NCBI GenBank assembly: GCA_913064775.1
Contig: CAJYAD010000015.1
Span: 1 to 64,000 of the forward strand
DNA: 64,000 nucleotides
Source of the DNA: an uncultured Albidovulum sp.
Lineage (GTDB): Bacteria > Pseudomonadota > Alphaproteobacteria > Rhodobacterales > Rhodobacteraceae
Reading direction: 5' to 3'
The number at the start of each line of letters is the position of its first letter. Position 1 is the first letter of the stretch. The position numbers and the translations under genes were made by a program. A model generated the notes under the pieces. That model searched no databases. It was not told the origin of the DNA and saw nothing but the letters and a program-made list of their open reading frames with translations. Below are positions 40,564 to 48,836 of the stretch, one piece after another.

Positions 40564-40974
40564 TCAGCCGTTTTTCGCCGTTTTCACGGTATCCCGGGTA
40601 CGGGCATCGGCGGCAAGCCGCGCGGTCTCGTCGCGCAGGGTGTGGAGGTCGGCGATGGTGGCGTCCAGCTCCTCGCGCTGGCGTTTGAGCGCGACAAGCT
40701 GGCGGTCGGCCATGTCCACGAAGGTCTCGAATTGCGGGACGGTGCCCTGCTTGTCGTACATTTCCAGCCACTGACGCAGCTCTTCCAGCGAAAAGCCGAA
40801 GCGGCGGCCGCGCATGATCAATGTCATCCGCGCGACCTCACGCGCGGTGTAGAAGCGGGCCCGGCCCTCGCGCATGGGTTGGAGCAGCTCGATATATTCG
40901 TAGTAGCGCAGGGTGCGCGGGGTCACGTCGAAGCGTGCGCACATCGCCTTGAAGCTGATCGGATCGTCGCTCAT
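40564..40974 (-). CDS. MerR-family regulator, second of a tandem pair
   Basis: A 136-aa paralogue of the neighbouring regulator: ISFKAMCARFDVTPRTLRYYEYIELLQP as HTH, then MTLIMRGRRFGFSLEELRQWLEMYDKQG and a long C-terminal coiled coil. No Cys pair for metals. GGGAGGCCAG precedes the ATG at 40974. The two proteins align along their length, so a duplication with divergence is likely; they may form heterodimers or read different acyl-CoA signals (inference). Confidence 0.9.
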   Translation of the reverse strand: MSDDPISFKAMCARFDVTPRTLRYYEYIELLQPMREGRARFYTAREVARMTLIMRGRRFGFSLEELRQWLEMYDKQGTVPQFETFVDMADRQLVALKRQREELDATIADLHTLRDETARLAADARTRDTVKTAKNG

Positions 40975-41145
40975 CTGGCCTCCCGCCTTCGCCGGGCGGA
41001 GTTTAGGGCCATGGCGCGGCGGGTTCAATCTGGGCCGGGGCACGATGATCCCTTTGCCGGCCGTGGTGCCGGGGGGGGCCGCAGGCAAAGCCCCCGCCCG
41101 GCGGGCCCGCGACACCACATCTGCTTGTCTTCGCACGCCGGAACC

Positions 41146-41292
41146 ACGAAATAGCCCGCATCCTGGCGGTCGGGGTTATTTCAAAGAATGACCGCAAGAG
41201 CTTGCGCCCGGCGGAGCGAGGCATTATCCGCTGCATACAAAGAAATATTGCGCATTCACGAAATATTATTGCGCAGATGCGGGCTATTTCGT
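41146..41292. promoter_or_regulatory. Repeat-rich upstream region of the Lrp/AsnC gene
   Basis: ACGAAATAGCCCGCATC (41146-41162) and its exact reverse complement GATGCGGGCTATTTCGT (41276-41292) are 113 nt apart. Between them lie two related direct copies, GAAATATTGCGCA (41242-41254) and GAAATATTATTGCGCA (41260-41275). All four share a GAAATA...GCGCA/GCCCGCA pattern. Multiple spaced sites suit an octameric Lrp-type regulator that wraps DNA, so autoregulation is likely. Confidence 0.6.
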
Positions 41293-41323
41293 AAGTTCCG
41301 AAGCGCTGACAAGAGGATCCCCG

Positions 41324-41824
41324 ATGCCCGGCATGAAGCTTGACCAGATCGATCGCAACATTCTTGCGCAATTGCAAGAGGATGGGCGGATGACAAATGT
41401 CGAGCTCGCCCGTCGGGTGGGGATCTCGGCCCCGCCCTGCCTGCGCCGCGTCCGCACGCTAGAGGAGGCGGGCTATATCCGCGGCTATCACGCCGACATC
41501 GACCCGCGAGAGCTGGGCTTCGAAGTTCAGGTTTTCGCGATGGTGCGGCTGCATTCCCAGGCCGAGGCCGATCTTTCCGCGTTCGAGCAGCGCTGCCGCG
41601 ACTGGCCGCTGGTCCGCGAATGCCACATGCTGAACGGTGAGATCGACTTTATCCTGAAATGCGTGGCACCGGATTTGTCCAGCTTCCAGACCTTCCTGAC
41701 CGAGGGGCTGACCTCGGCCGAGAACGTGGCCTCGGTCAAGACCAGTCTGGTGATCCGCTGCGCGAAGGATGCGCCGGGTGTGCCCTTCGACGTGCTCGAA
41801 GAACGCCTGAACCGTAGCGCCTGA
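41324..41824 (+). CDS. Lrp/AsnC-family transcriptional regulator
   Basis: A 166-aa feast/famine regulator. The HTH is LDQIDRNILAQLQEDGRMTNVELARRVGISAPPCLRRVRTLEEAGYIRGYHA. The C-terminal RAM ligand-binding domain runs from about residue 65 (FEVQVFAMVRLHSQ) to 150. GAGGATCCCCG precedes the ATG at 41324; an internal ATG three codons later is less well placed. It is divergent from the second MerR-type gene. The large inverted repeat upstream is probably its own operator set. The ligand, probably an amino acid, is unknown. Confidence 0.93.
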   Translation: MPGMKLDQIDRNILAQLQEDGRMTNVELARRVGISAPPCLRRVRTLEEAGYIRGYHADIDPRELGFEVQVFAMVRLHSQAEADLSAFEQRCRDWPLVRECHMLNGEIDFILKCVAPDLSSFQTFLTEGLTSAENVASVKTSLVIRCAKDAPGVPFDVLEERLNRSA

Positions 41825-41831
41825 GCCGCCG

Positions 41832-41848
41832 CGTCCCGATGCGGGACG
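41832..41848. terminator. Hairpin between the Lrp gene and the ncRNA candidate
   Basis: CGTCCCG-ATG-CGGGACG, a perfect 7-bp stem 7 nt past the Lrp/AsnC stop. It lies immediately beyond the 3' closing strand of the candidate RNA on the minus strand. It may end transcription from both sides. Confidence 0.5.
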
Positions 41849-41849
41849 G

Positions 41850-42003
41850 GTCGCTTATAGGGAAGCCGGGGATTGGTGGTCGGGGTAGACCGAAGCGGCC
41901 GGTCCCGTCGCCAGAGGAGCGACGGGGGGGGGAGGGCAGCTTTGCGCTGACTACCCCGGGCACGCTGTGGGACCGTAGCTGTCTTGAAATCTTTAACCGC
42001 GAC
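41850..42003 (-). ncRNA. Candidate structured RNA, possible 6S RNA
   Basis: A 154-nt segment in a 450-bp gene-less gap. The 5' end GTCGC pairs with GCGAC at the 3' end. Inside, GGGGTAG pairs with CTACCCC. Between these is an open central region holding two small hairpins on opposite strands (CAGC-GCAAA-GCTG and ACCG-GCCGCTT-CGGT). A terminal hairpin CCCGTCGC-TCCTCTG-GCGACGGG closes the rod. Length, rod shape and central bubble with side hairpins resemble 6S RNA. A TTGACA promoter places the start exactly at the first base. It is not matched to a known 6S sequence, so the family is inferred. Confidence 0.5.
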
Positions 42004-42009
42004 AAGAAC

Positions 42010-42038
42010 ATGATGCCGCCTTGTCATGAGGTTGTCAA
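42010..42038 (-). promoter_or_regulatory. Sigma-70-like promoter of the ncRNA candidate
   Basis: TTGACA (42038-42033), a 17-bp spacer, then CATCAT (42015-42010), 4 of 6 matches to the -10 consensus. The predicted start, 7 nt downstream, is the G at 42003, which is the first base of the closing stem. Confidence 0.55.
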
Positions 42039-42187
42039 AATTTTTTCATATTCGGCAACTATTTAGCGCCAATTCCAAAGATTTTCCGCGATTGTTTCCG
42101 AACTGGCGCCGGGTGGCGGGGGATCGGTGACGCGGTGCGCGGGTGTGGTGCCGCGGGCCTTGGCATTGATTCGGGGCAGCGACGCAA

Positions 42188-42210
42188 AAGGCCGGGCATA
42201 GCCCGGCCTT
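42188..42210 (-). terminator. Intrinsic terminator of the 50-aa gene
   Basis: AAGGCCGGGC and GCCCGGCCTT form a perfect 10-bp stem with a 3-nt loop. On the minus strand it runs into TTTTGCG, 66 nt past the stop at 42277. Confidence 0.75.
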
Positions 42211-42276
42211 GGTCGTCTCGATTGCAGGGAACAGGCCGTTCCGGCCGGCCTGGACGCCTGGCGTCCAACGACGCGG

Positions 42277-42429
42277 TTACTCGGCGGCGAAGACCTGCGC
42301 GGGTTTGGTCACCGGCATCGCCTGCAGCGTTTCCGGCTTGCGGCGCTGGCCGCGCTGCCACGGCATCGCCGGCTGGTCCTTGGCGGTTTCGTCCAGCACC
42401 CATTTCATCCAGCGGCGTTCGGTCTTCAT
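42277..42429 (-). CDS. Small basic hypothetical protein (50 aa)
   Basis: Starts MKTERRWMKWVLDETAKDQPAMPWQRG and ends in a Pro/Ala-rich tail. AGGAG lies 7 nt before the ATG, and a clean intrinsic terminator follows, so it is its own expressed unit. I recall this type of Trp-rich 50-residue protein as widespread and uncharacterised in Rhodobacteraceae. There is no signal peptide. Function unknown. Confidence 0.75.
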   Translation of the reverse strand: MKTERRWMKWVLDETAKDQPAMPWQRGQRRKPETLQAMPVTKPAQVFAAE

Positions 42430-42628
42430 CCTGGTTCTCCTGTTCTGGCGCGGCACCCCAGCGGGGAAGGCGTGCCTTTCTCCCTCAAGATCACCGCGCA
42501 TTGCGGCGAAGTCGTGACGCGATGCGGGAAACTCCGGGCCATTGATGCGGCCTTGGCCATAATCGCCGGAAAGGCCGGCTCAGGCACTGCGATTGTCGAC
42601 AAAATGGCGACAGCGCTTTTTCGGGGGG

Positions 42629-42660
42629 GCGCAGGCGCGGCCAGTGCGGCGCGCCTGCGC
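42629..42660 (-). terminator. Hairpin after the TRAP operon
   Basis: GCGCAGGCGCG and CGCGCCTGCGC are perfect 11-bp arms with a 10-nt loop, 7 nt past the TRAP permease stop. No U-tract follows. Confidence 0.5.
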
Positions 42661-42666
42661 GAAGCG

Positions 42667-45294
42667 TCAGGCCGTGGCGGCCATCGGGCGGGCACCGCGC
42701 GCGCCGCCGTCGCCGCGGGCGCGCCTGCGGCGTTGCAGCCAGAAGACGAACCCCAGCAGCAAGAGGCCCGGCAGCGTGAACCAATAGCGCGAGGGCCGCT
42801 CTGCGGGCACCTTGACGCCGATGATCTGGTCGCCGAACTGCAGGCCGAGCTTGCCGGCCTGACTGCCCAGACGCACGGCGCCGACGCTGACCAGATCGCC
42901 CAGAATGTTCACCCTGAGCCCGCCGTCGCGCAGCCGGTCGACCGCGGTCTTGCCAGCCGCCAGATCGATGCGCACCAGCTTCTCGACCTCGTCGCCCTTG
43001 TAGTCCAGCGACTTGACCAGCAGATGGATCGGCCGCCCCGCCGGGGTGGCCTCCACCGCCTGCACAAGCTTGCTCGCCGGTTCCTTCACGAAGGGCGCGT
43101 AAAGCTGATCCAGCCAGTAATCGGGCCGGAACAGGGTGAAGCACACCAGCAGCAGCGCCAGCGTCTCCCACCAGTGGTTGCGGATCAGGAACCAGCCCTG
43201 GGTGGCCGACACGAAGGCCAGCATCGCCAGCAACGAAGTCACCACGATGATCACGAATTCCACCGGCCCGCTGATGCCGATCATCAAGACCCCACCGTTG
43301 AAGATGAAGATGAACGGCAGCAGGGCGGTGCGGATCTCGTACTTGAAGCCCTGAAAGCCGGTCTTCACCGGATCCGCCCCCGAGATCGCCGCCGCCGCAT
43401 AGGCCGCCAGCCCCACCGGCGGCGTCACATCGGCCATCAGCCCGAAGTAGAAGACGAACAGATGCACCGCGACCAGCGACACCGCCAGATCGTTCTGCGC
43501 CGCCAGGTTGACGATCACCGGCGCCATCAGCGTCGCCACCACGACGTAAGAGGCCGTGGTCGGCATGCCCATGCCAAGGATGATGCAGATGAAGGCGGTG
43601 AACAGCAGGATGATGATCAGATGCCCGCCCGAGATGAACTCGACGATCTCGGTCATCACCAGGCCGACGCCGGTCAGCAGCACGGTGCCGACGATGATGC
43701 CCGCGGTGGCGGTGGCGATACCGACCGAGGTCATGTTGCGCGCCGCCGCCGACAGCCCGTCAAGCAATTCGCGCGCGCCGGTCAGCCAATGCGGGCCAAA
43801 GCCGCGCTCGCGCCGGAAATAGGCGGTCAGCGGACGCTGGGTGACGATCAGCGCCATCAGCGCGACGACGCCGTAGAAGGCCGAGAGGCCGGGCGAAAGC
43901 TGCTCGACCATCAGGCACCAGATCAGCAGCACCACCGGCAGGATGAAATGCAGGCCGGTGCGCGCGGTCTCGCCGAAATGCGGCACCTCGGAGAAGGCCT
44001 TGTCGATATCTTCCAGCTGCAGGTCGGGGTGACCGGCGCGGTATTTCACCAGCCCGATATAGGTGGCGACCAGCGCCGCCAGCACCACCCAGGTCGCGGC
44101 CGGGCCGAAGACCACCTTGGTCCAGCCGATGCCGTAATAGACCAGCCCGCAGAGCACGACGAAGCCCGACACCCCCATCATCCCGCGCGCGAGTCCCTGC
44201 AGCCGCGCCGCGCGATGCTGCGAGGGCAGGCCGGTCAGGCCCATCTTCATCGCCTCGATATCGACGATGTAGAACAGCGAACCATAGGTCAGCAGCGCCG
44301 GGAAGAAGGCGTGCTTGACGACTTCGGCATAGGAGATGCCGACATACTCCGCGATCAGGAAGGCCGCGGCGCCCATCACCGGCGGCATGATCTGGCCGTT
44401 GACGCCAGCCGCGCATTCGATCGCGCCGGCCTTGACGGCCGAGTAGCCCACCTTCTTCATCAGCGGGATGGTGAAGGTGCCGGTGGTCACCACATTGGCG
44501 ATAGACGAGCCCGAGATCATCCCCGTCAGCCCCGAGGCCACGACCCCGGCCTTGGCCGGTCCGCCGCGATACTTGCCCAGCAGCGAAAACGCCAGCTGGA
44601 TGAAATAGCCGCCCGCGCCCGCGCGCTCCAGCAGCGTGCCGAACAGCACGAACATGAAGACGACGTTGGTCGACACCCCCAGCGCGACGCCGAACACACC
44701 TTCCGAGGTCAGCCACATCTGCGACGCCACCCGCGACAGCGACGAAGCCTTGTGCGCCAGCAGCCCCGGCATGTAGGGGCCGAGGAAGATATAGGCCAGC
44801 ATCACCACGGCGATCACGGTGATCGCGGGGCCGACGGCACGGCGCGCGGCCTCCAGCAAGATCAGCACGCCGATGACGCTGACGACGATATCGGTGGTGG
44901 TCGGCAGGCCGGGGCGTTCGGCGATCTGGTTGTAGAACGCCACCAGATAAAGCGCCGAGGCGGCCCCCGCGAACGCCAGCGCCCAATCGGCATAGGGCAC
45001 CCGGTCGCGCGGCGAGCGCTTGAACGCCGGGAAGGTCAGCATGCACAGGAACAGCGCGAAGGCCAGGTGGATCGAGCGCGCAATACCGTCGCTGACCACC
45101 CCCCAGCCGATCGCATAGGGGATCGGCGAGGCATACCAGATCTGAAAGATCGACCACGCCAGCGCGACCGCAACGATCAGCTTGCCCGTGGCGCCTATGG
45201 GCTTGCGCCCGCCGGTGTCCGCTTCGGCGACCATCTCGTTGAGCGCGTCGACATCGACATGGCTGTGGCTGTGAGCGTCGTCAGCCTGGCTCAT
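42667..45294 (-). CDS. TAXI-type TRAP transporter, fused 4TM-12TM permease
   Basis: An 875-aa inner-membrane permease in which the small (DctQ-like) and large (DctM-like) TRAP subunits are one polypeptide, as is usual for TAXI systems. About 18 or more hydrophobic segments are visible. TRAP-M features include GLTGMISGSSIANVVTTGTFTIPLMKKVGYS and ECAAGVNGQIMPPVMGAAAFLIAEYVG. The C-terminal ~170 residues resemble DUF3394. A His-rich N-terminus (DDAHSHSHVDVDAL) is notable. It works with the binding protein encoded upstream; uptake is driven by an ion gradient. The substrate is unknown. Confidence 0.92.
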   Translation of the reverse strand: MSQADDAHSHSHVDVDALNEMVAEADTGGRKPIGATGKLIVAVALAWSIFQIWYASPIPYAIGWGVVSDGIARSIHLAFALFLCMLTFPAFKRSPRDRVPYADWALAFAGAASALYLVAFYNQIAERPGLPTTTDIVVSVIGVLILLEAARRAVGPAITVIAVVMLAYIFLGPYMPGLLAHKASSLSRVASQMWLTSEGVFGVALGVSTNVVFMFVLFGTLLERAGAGGYFIQLAFSLLGKYRGGPAKAGVVASGLTGMISGSSIANVVTTGTFTIPLMKKVGYSAVKAGAIECAAGVNGQIMPPVMGAAAFLIAEYVGISYAEVVKHAFFPALLTYGSLFYIVDIEAMKMGLTGLPSQHRAARLQGLARGMMGVSGFVVLCGLVYYGIGWTKVVFGPAATWVVLAALVATYIGLVKYRAGHPDLQLEDIDKAFSEVPHFGETARTGLHFILPVVLLIWCLMVEQLSPGLSAFYGVVALMALIVTQRPLTAYFRRERGFGPHWLTGARELLDGLSAAARNMTSVGIATATAGIIVGTVLLTGVGLVMTEIVEFISGGHLIIILLFTAFICIILGMGMPTTASYVVVATLMAPVIVNLAAQNDLAVSLVAVHLFVFYFGLMADVTPPVGLAAYAAAAISGADPVKTGFQGFKYEIRTALLPFIFIFNGGVLMIGISGPVEFVIIVVTSLLAMLAFVSATQGWFLIRNHWWETLALLLVCFTLFRPDYWLDQLYAPFVKEPASKLVQAVEATPAGRPIHLLVKSLDYKGDEVEKLVRIDLAAGKTAVDRLRDGGLRVNILGDLVSVGAVRLGSQAGKLGLQFGDQIIGVKVPAERPSRYWFTLPGLLLLGFVFWLQRRRRARGDGGARGARPMAATA

Positions 45295-45375
45295 GGGGGT
45301 TCTCCTGTCCCAGTGTCTTCATCGTCGGGGTGTCTTCATAAGAAGGAAAACTGCCGCCTCGGCACGGGGCCGCGC

Positions 45376-45416
45376 GGCGGAAGGTGGGGGAAGGCACGGG
45401 CTGCGCGCCTTCCGCC
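45376..45416 (-). other. Intercistronic hairpin between TRAP binding protein and permease
   Basis: GGCGGAAGG and CCTTCCGCC are perfect 9-bp arms separated by 23 nt, in the 133-nt gap after the binding-protein gene. Such hairpins often stabilise the binding-protein mRNA or reduce read-through, giving more binding protein than permease. Confidence 0.5.
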
Positions 45417-45427
45417 GGTGGGGCGGC

Positions 45428-46396
45428 TTACAACCAGCCGCGCTCTTTGTAGTACTTCACCGCGCCCGGATGCAGCGGCGCCGACAGACCTTTCGAGATC
45501 ATCTCCTTCGGGTCGAGATTGGCGAAGGCCGGGTGCAGCTTCTTGAACTCGTCGAAGTTCTCGAAGACCGATTTCACCAGCTCATAGACCACCTGATCGG
45601 GGGTGTTGGCCGAGGTGACCAGCGTGGCGCGGACGCCGAAGGTCTTGGTCGGGTTCGGGTTGGCGTTGTACATGCCGCCCGGGATCGTGGCGTAGGAGTA
45701 GTAGGGATGCTCCTTGACCAGCGCGTCGACGGCCGGCCCGGTCAGCGGGATCAGCTTGGCGCCGCATTGGGTGGTCGGATCCTGGATCGCGGCCGAGGGG
45801 TGGCCGACGCCGTAGAAGAAGCCGTCGATCTTGTTGTCGCAAAGCGCCGAGCCCTGCTCATCGGCCTTCAGTTCGGCGGCCAGCGAGAACGACTTGTCGC
45901 TCCAGCCCATCTGCTTGAGCAGCTCTTCCATCGACGAGCGCGTGCCCGAACCCGGGTTGCCGATGTTGAAGCGCTTGCCCTTGAAATCGGCGAAGGTCTT
46001 GATGCCTTCACCCGGACGGGCGAGCACGGTGAAGGGCTCGGGGTGGACCGAGAAGACGGCGCGAAGCTCCCCCACCTTCCGGCCCTTGAAGTGGCCGGTG
46101 CCGTTGTAGCCCTGGTACTGCACGTCCGACTGGGCCATGCCGAAATCCAGATCGCCGGTGTGGATGGCGTTCACGTTGAAGACCGAGCCGCCGGTGGATT
46201 CGGTCGAGCAGCGGATATGGGTCTCGGCGCGGGACTTGTTCATCAGCCGGCAGATCGCGCCGCCGACGGCGTAGTAGACGCCGGTCACGCCGCCGGTGCC
46301 GATGGTGATGAACTGATCGGCCGCCGAGGCCGGCGCGGCCTGCAGCCCGCCAGCGACGAGCGCCGCCGAGAACAGGGTTTTCAAGGTCTTGGACAT
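45428..46396 (-). CDS. TAXI-family TRAP transporter solute-binding protein
   Basis: A 322-aa periplasmic binding protein. A signal peptide ([25 protein letters not shown]) is followed by [26 protein letters not shown], the TAXI opening. [35 protein letters not shown] and [16 protein letters not shown] are family motifs. Known TAXI ligands include glutamate and other carboxylates. GGGAGTAAGTG precedes the ATG. The aminotransferase gene lies upstream on the same strand, which points to an amino-acid-like ligand (inference). Confidence 0.93.
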   Translation of the reverse strand: MSKTLKTLFSAALVAGGLQAAPASAADQFITIGTGGVTGVYYAVGGAICRLMNKSRAETHIRCSTESTGGSVFNVNAIHTGDLDFGMAQSDVQYQGYNGTGHFKGRKVGELRAVFSVHPEPFTVLARPGEGIKTFADFKGKRFNIGNPGSGTRSSMEELLKQMGWSDKSFSLAAELKADEQGSALCDNKIDGFFYGVGHPSAAIQDPTTQCGAKLIPLTGPAVDALVKEHPYYSYATIPGGMYNANPNPTKTFGVRATLVTSANTPDQVVYELVKSVFENFDEFKKLHPAFANLDPKEMISKGLSAPLHPGAVKYYKERGWL

Positions 46397-46505
46397 TCAC
46401 TTACTCCCGTCTGGAATAGCCCCGCCCGGGGGCTCGTTTGAGGCCCGGGTTGTCGCCCCGGGGCCACTCAGGCCGGTGCCGATGGCTTCGGCGCCGGACA
46501 TCTTC

Positions 46506-47846
46506 TCACGGCGTGGCCGCTATCTCTTGCAGCCCGGCCTCGACGGCGCGGCCCAGTCGGTCGACGATGATGCCGATCTGGTCTTCGGTGACGATGAAGG
46601 GCGGCGCCAGCAGCACATGGTCGCCCTGCACCCCGTCGATCGTGCCGCCCATCGGATAGACCATAAGCCCCAGCCCCATCGCGGCCTTCTTGATCCGCGC
46701 GTGCAGCTTCAGCGCCGGATCGAAGGGTGCCTTGGTGCCGCGATCGGCCACCAGCTCGATCGTCTGGAACAGGCCCCGGCCACGGATGTCGCCGACATGG
46801 GGGTGATTGCCGAATTGCGCCGTCAGCCGGTCTTGCAGCGCGCCGCCCATGGCGCGGACATTGGCCAGCAGATCGTCGCGCGCGATCACCTCCTGCACCG
46901 CCAGCGCGGCGGCTGCGGCCATCGGGTGGCCCATATAGGTGTGACCATGCTGGAAAAAGCCTGACCCCGTGGCGAAAGCGTCGTGGATATGCTGGCCCAG
47001 CAGCACCGCGCCGATCGGCTGATAGCCACCGCCAAGGCCCTTGGCCACGGTCATCAGGTCGGGGGCAATGCCCTCCTGTTCGACCGCGTGCAGCGTGCCG
47101 GTCCGGCCCATGCCGCACATCACCTCGTCGAGGATCAGCAGGATGCCGTGGCGGTCGCAGATCTCGCGGATGCGCTTGAAGTAATCCGCGACGGGAGGCA
47201 CCGCGCCCGCGGTCGCGCCGACGACGGTTTCAGCCACGAGGGCGATGACGTTCTCGCCCCCCAGCTCGGCCACCTTGTCCTCCAGCGACTGGGCGGCGCG
47301 GGCGGCGTAATCGGCATCGCTTTCGGTCGCGCCCTGATGGCGGTAGGCGAAGCAGGGATCGACATGGTTGGTTTCGATCAGCAGCGGCTGGAACTGCTGG
47401 CGGCGCCATTCGTTGCCACCGGCGGCCAGCGCGCCCAGGGTGTTGCCGTGATAGCTTTGCCGCCGGGCGATGATGTGGCGGCGCTGCGGCTCTCCCTTCT
47501 CGACGAAATACTGCCGCGCCATCTTCAGCGCGGCTTCCACCGCCTCGGACCCGCCCGACACCAGATAGACATGCGACAGGCCTTCGGGGGCGCCGTCGAT
47601 CAGGCGCTCGGCCAGGGCCTCGGCGGCGTCGGTGGTGAAAAAGCCGGTATGGGCATAGGCGATCTGGTCAAGCTGCCGGTGCAGCGCCGCCCGCACATCC
47701 GGGTGGCCGTGGCCCAGGCAAGACACCGCCGCGCCGCCCGAGGCGTCGATATAGCGCTTGCCGGTCTTGTCGATCAGCTCGATCCCTTCGCCGCCCACGG
47801 CAACCGGAAGTTCTGACATGGTCAGGCGATGCAACAGGCGGGTCAT
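46506..47846 (-). CDS. Class III aminotransferase
   Basis: A 446-aa PLP enzyme of fold type I, omega-aminotransferase group. The PLP phosphate and ring residues are in VSGGSEAVEAALKMARQY and SYHGNT. D240 is in LILDEVMCGMGRTG, and the Schiff-base K269 is in TVAKGLGGGYQPIGAV. Such enzymes transaminate beta-, gamma- or omega-amino acids or amines with pyruvate or 2-oxoglutarate. The start overlaps the RpiR-type gene (ATGA), and the TRAP genes follow, so it is probably one transcript. Together with BKACE it suggests a beta-amino acid substrate. Confidence 0.9.
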   Translation of the reverse strand: MTRLLHRLTMSELPVAVGGEGIELIDKTGKRYIDASGGAAVSCLGHGHPDVRAALHRQLDQIAYAHTGFFTTDAAEALAERLIDGAPEGLSHVYLVSGGSEAVEAALKMARQYFVEKGEPQRRHIIARRQSYHGNTLGALAAGGNEWRRQQFQPLLIETNHVDPCFAYRHQGATESDADYAARAAQSLEDKVAELGGENVIALVAETVVGATAGAVPPVADYFKRIREICDRHGILLILDEVMCGMGRTGTLHAVEQEGIAPDLMTVAKGLGGGYQPIGAVLLGQHIHDAFATGSGFFQHGHTYMGHPMAAAAALAVQEVIARDDLLANVRAMGGALQDRLTAQFGNHPHVGDIRGRGLFQTIELVADRGTKAPFDPALKLHARIKKAAMGLGLMVYPMGGTIDGVQGDHVLLAPPFIVTEDQIGIIVDRLGRAVEAGLQEIAATP

Positions 47847-48733
47847 GATGGCGAGAACCTCGGGAACGAGTGGGTATGGGTGTTGAAGTCGATCATCTGG
47901 GCATCGGCCTTGCGCAGCGCCTCAAGCGCGGCCTCGCCGCCACGGCCGGCGATCAGCACGGCCAGCATTTCGGCCAGGGCGAAAGCGGGCGCCATGGTGT
48001 GGAAGAATGAGGGGCTTTCGACCGGCACGATCAGCTTGTGGCGGGCAATCTGGGCCAGCGGCGAGACCTCGCTGTCGGTCACCGCGATCAGCGGCACGCG
48101 GCGGGCGGCGGCATATTCGGCGATCTCCAGCGTGGCGCGGGTGTAGGGCGCCACGCTGATCGCAACCAGGGCGTCCTTGGGGGTGGCGTGGCGGATGCGG
48201 TCGACGCTGGTGCCGCCGGTCCCGTCCAGAAGCACGCCGCTTTCACTAAAGAGCGACAGGATATAGGAGAAATGCCAGGCAACGGCGTGGCTGGAGCGCA
48301 TGCCAAGGCAATAGATCCGCCCCGCCGCCCCCAGATCGCGCGCCGCCGCCGCCAGCCGCGCGATCGTGTCGGGGTTCGCCATCTGCGCGAATTGATGCGC
48401 GCCCGCGCCCAGCATGTCCGCCGCCAGCGCTTCGTCGCCCTTCAGCTTCTGGTTCTCGACCTGCACACCGGCCCGCCGGGTAAAGCCGATGCCGCCGTCG
48501 CGCACCGCTTCGGCATAGGCGGCCTTCAGCGCGTCATAGCCTTCCAGCCCCAGTTGCTGCGCCAGCCGCGTCATCGTCGCCGGCGTCACATTGGCCCGCC
48601 GCGCCTGTTCGCGCATCGATAGAAGCGCCACGTCATGCGGGTGATCCAGCACATAGCGCGCCGCCAGTTTCAGCTGCGCGGGAAGGCTGTTGAACGCCTC
48701 GATGATCGTGGTAGTGAGCGGCGCGGAATCCAT
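47843..48733 (-). CDS. MurR/RpiR-family transcriptional regulator
   Basis: A 296-aa regulator. The N-terminal HTH_6 domain includes LSMREQARRANVTPATMTRLAQQLGLEGYDALK. The C-terminal SIS domain (about 125-260) includes RIYCLGMRSSHAVAWHF and KDALVAISVAPYTRATLEIAEYA. It lies first in the aminotransferase-TRAP transcript and divergent from BKACE, so it probably controls both. Although SIS domains often bind sugar phosphates, RpiR members near amino-acid catabolic genes are common. Confidence 0.9.
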   Translation of the reverse strand: MDSAPLTTTIIEAFNSLPAQLKLAARYVLDHPHDVALLSMREQARRANVTPATMTRLAQQLGLEGYDALKAAYAEAVRDGGIGFTRRAGVQVENQKLKGDEALAADMLGAGAHQFAQMANPDTIARLAAAARDLGAAGRIYCLGMRSSHAVAWHFSYILSLFSESGVLLDGTGGTSVDRIRHATPKDALVAISVAPYTRATLEIAEYAAARRVPLIAVTDSEVSPLAQIARHKLIVPVESPSFFHTMAPAFALAEMLAVLIAGRGGEAALEALRKADAQMIDFNTHTHSFPRFSPS

Positions 48734-48764
48734 CCGGTCACTTTATTATCACGCTTCGGGCATT

Positions 48765-48819
48765 GCAACACATGTTGCGATACTATACGAAATGATACAT
48801 GTGATACATATGATGCATG
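48765..48819. promoter_or_regulatory. Operator-like repeats between RpiR-type and BKACE genes
   Basis: GCAACA-CA-TGTTGC is a perfect dyad at 48765-48778. It is followed by three head-to-tail 9-mers TGATACATG, TGATACATA and TGATGCATG at 48793-48819. The block is AT-rich against a GC-rich background and sits in the 103-bp divergent promoter region, ending 18 bp before the BKACE start. RpiR binding is the simplest reading. Confidence 0.6.
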
Positions 48820-48836
48820 ACCCAGGATCGTGGCCG

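Noticed and set aside
41527-42027. Open frames of 91 and 166 codons on the minus strand in the gap after the Lrp/AsnC gene
   Set aside because: They are Arg/Pro/Ser-rich without a family pattern. The stretch is better explained as a structured RNA plus the 3' part of the regulator gene.
42472-45546. A 1,024-codon open frame on the + strand
   Set aside because: It is antisense to the TRAP permease gene. Its translation is rich in His, Arg, Asp, Gly and Gln with no motif, as expected for the opposite strand of a GC-rich gene.
48793-48819. Three 9-bp direct repeats as a CRISPR array or replication origin iterons
   Set aside because: The units are too short and contiguous for CRISPR. No rep or parAB gene or DnaA-box cluster is nearby, and the location in a divergent promoter favours an operator.
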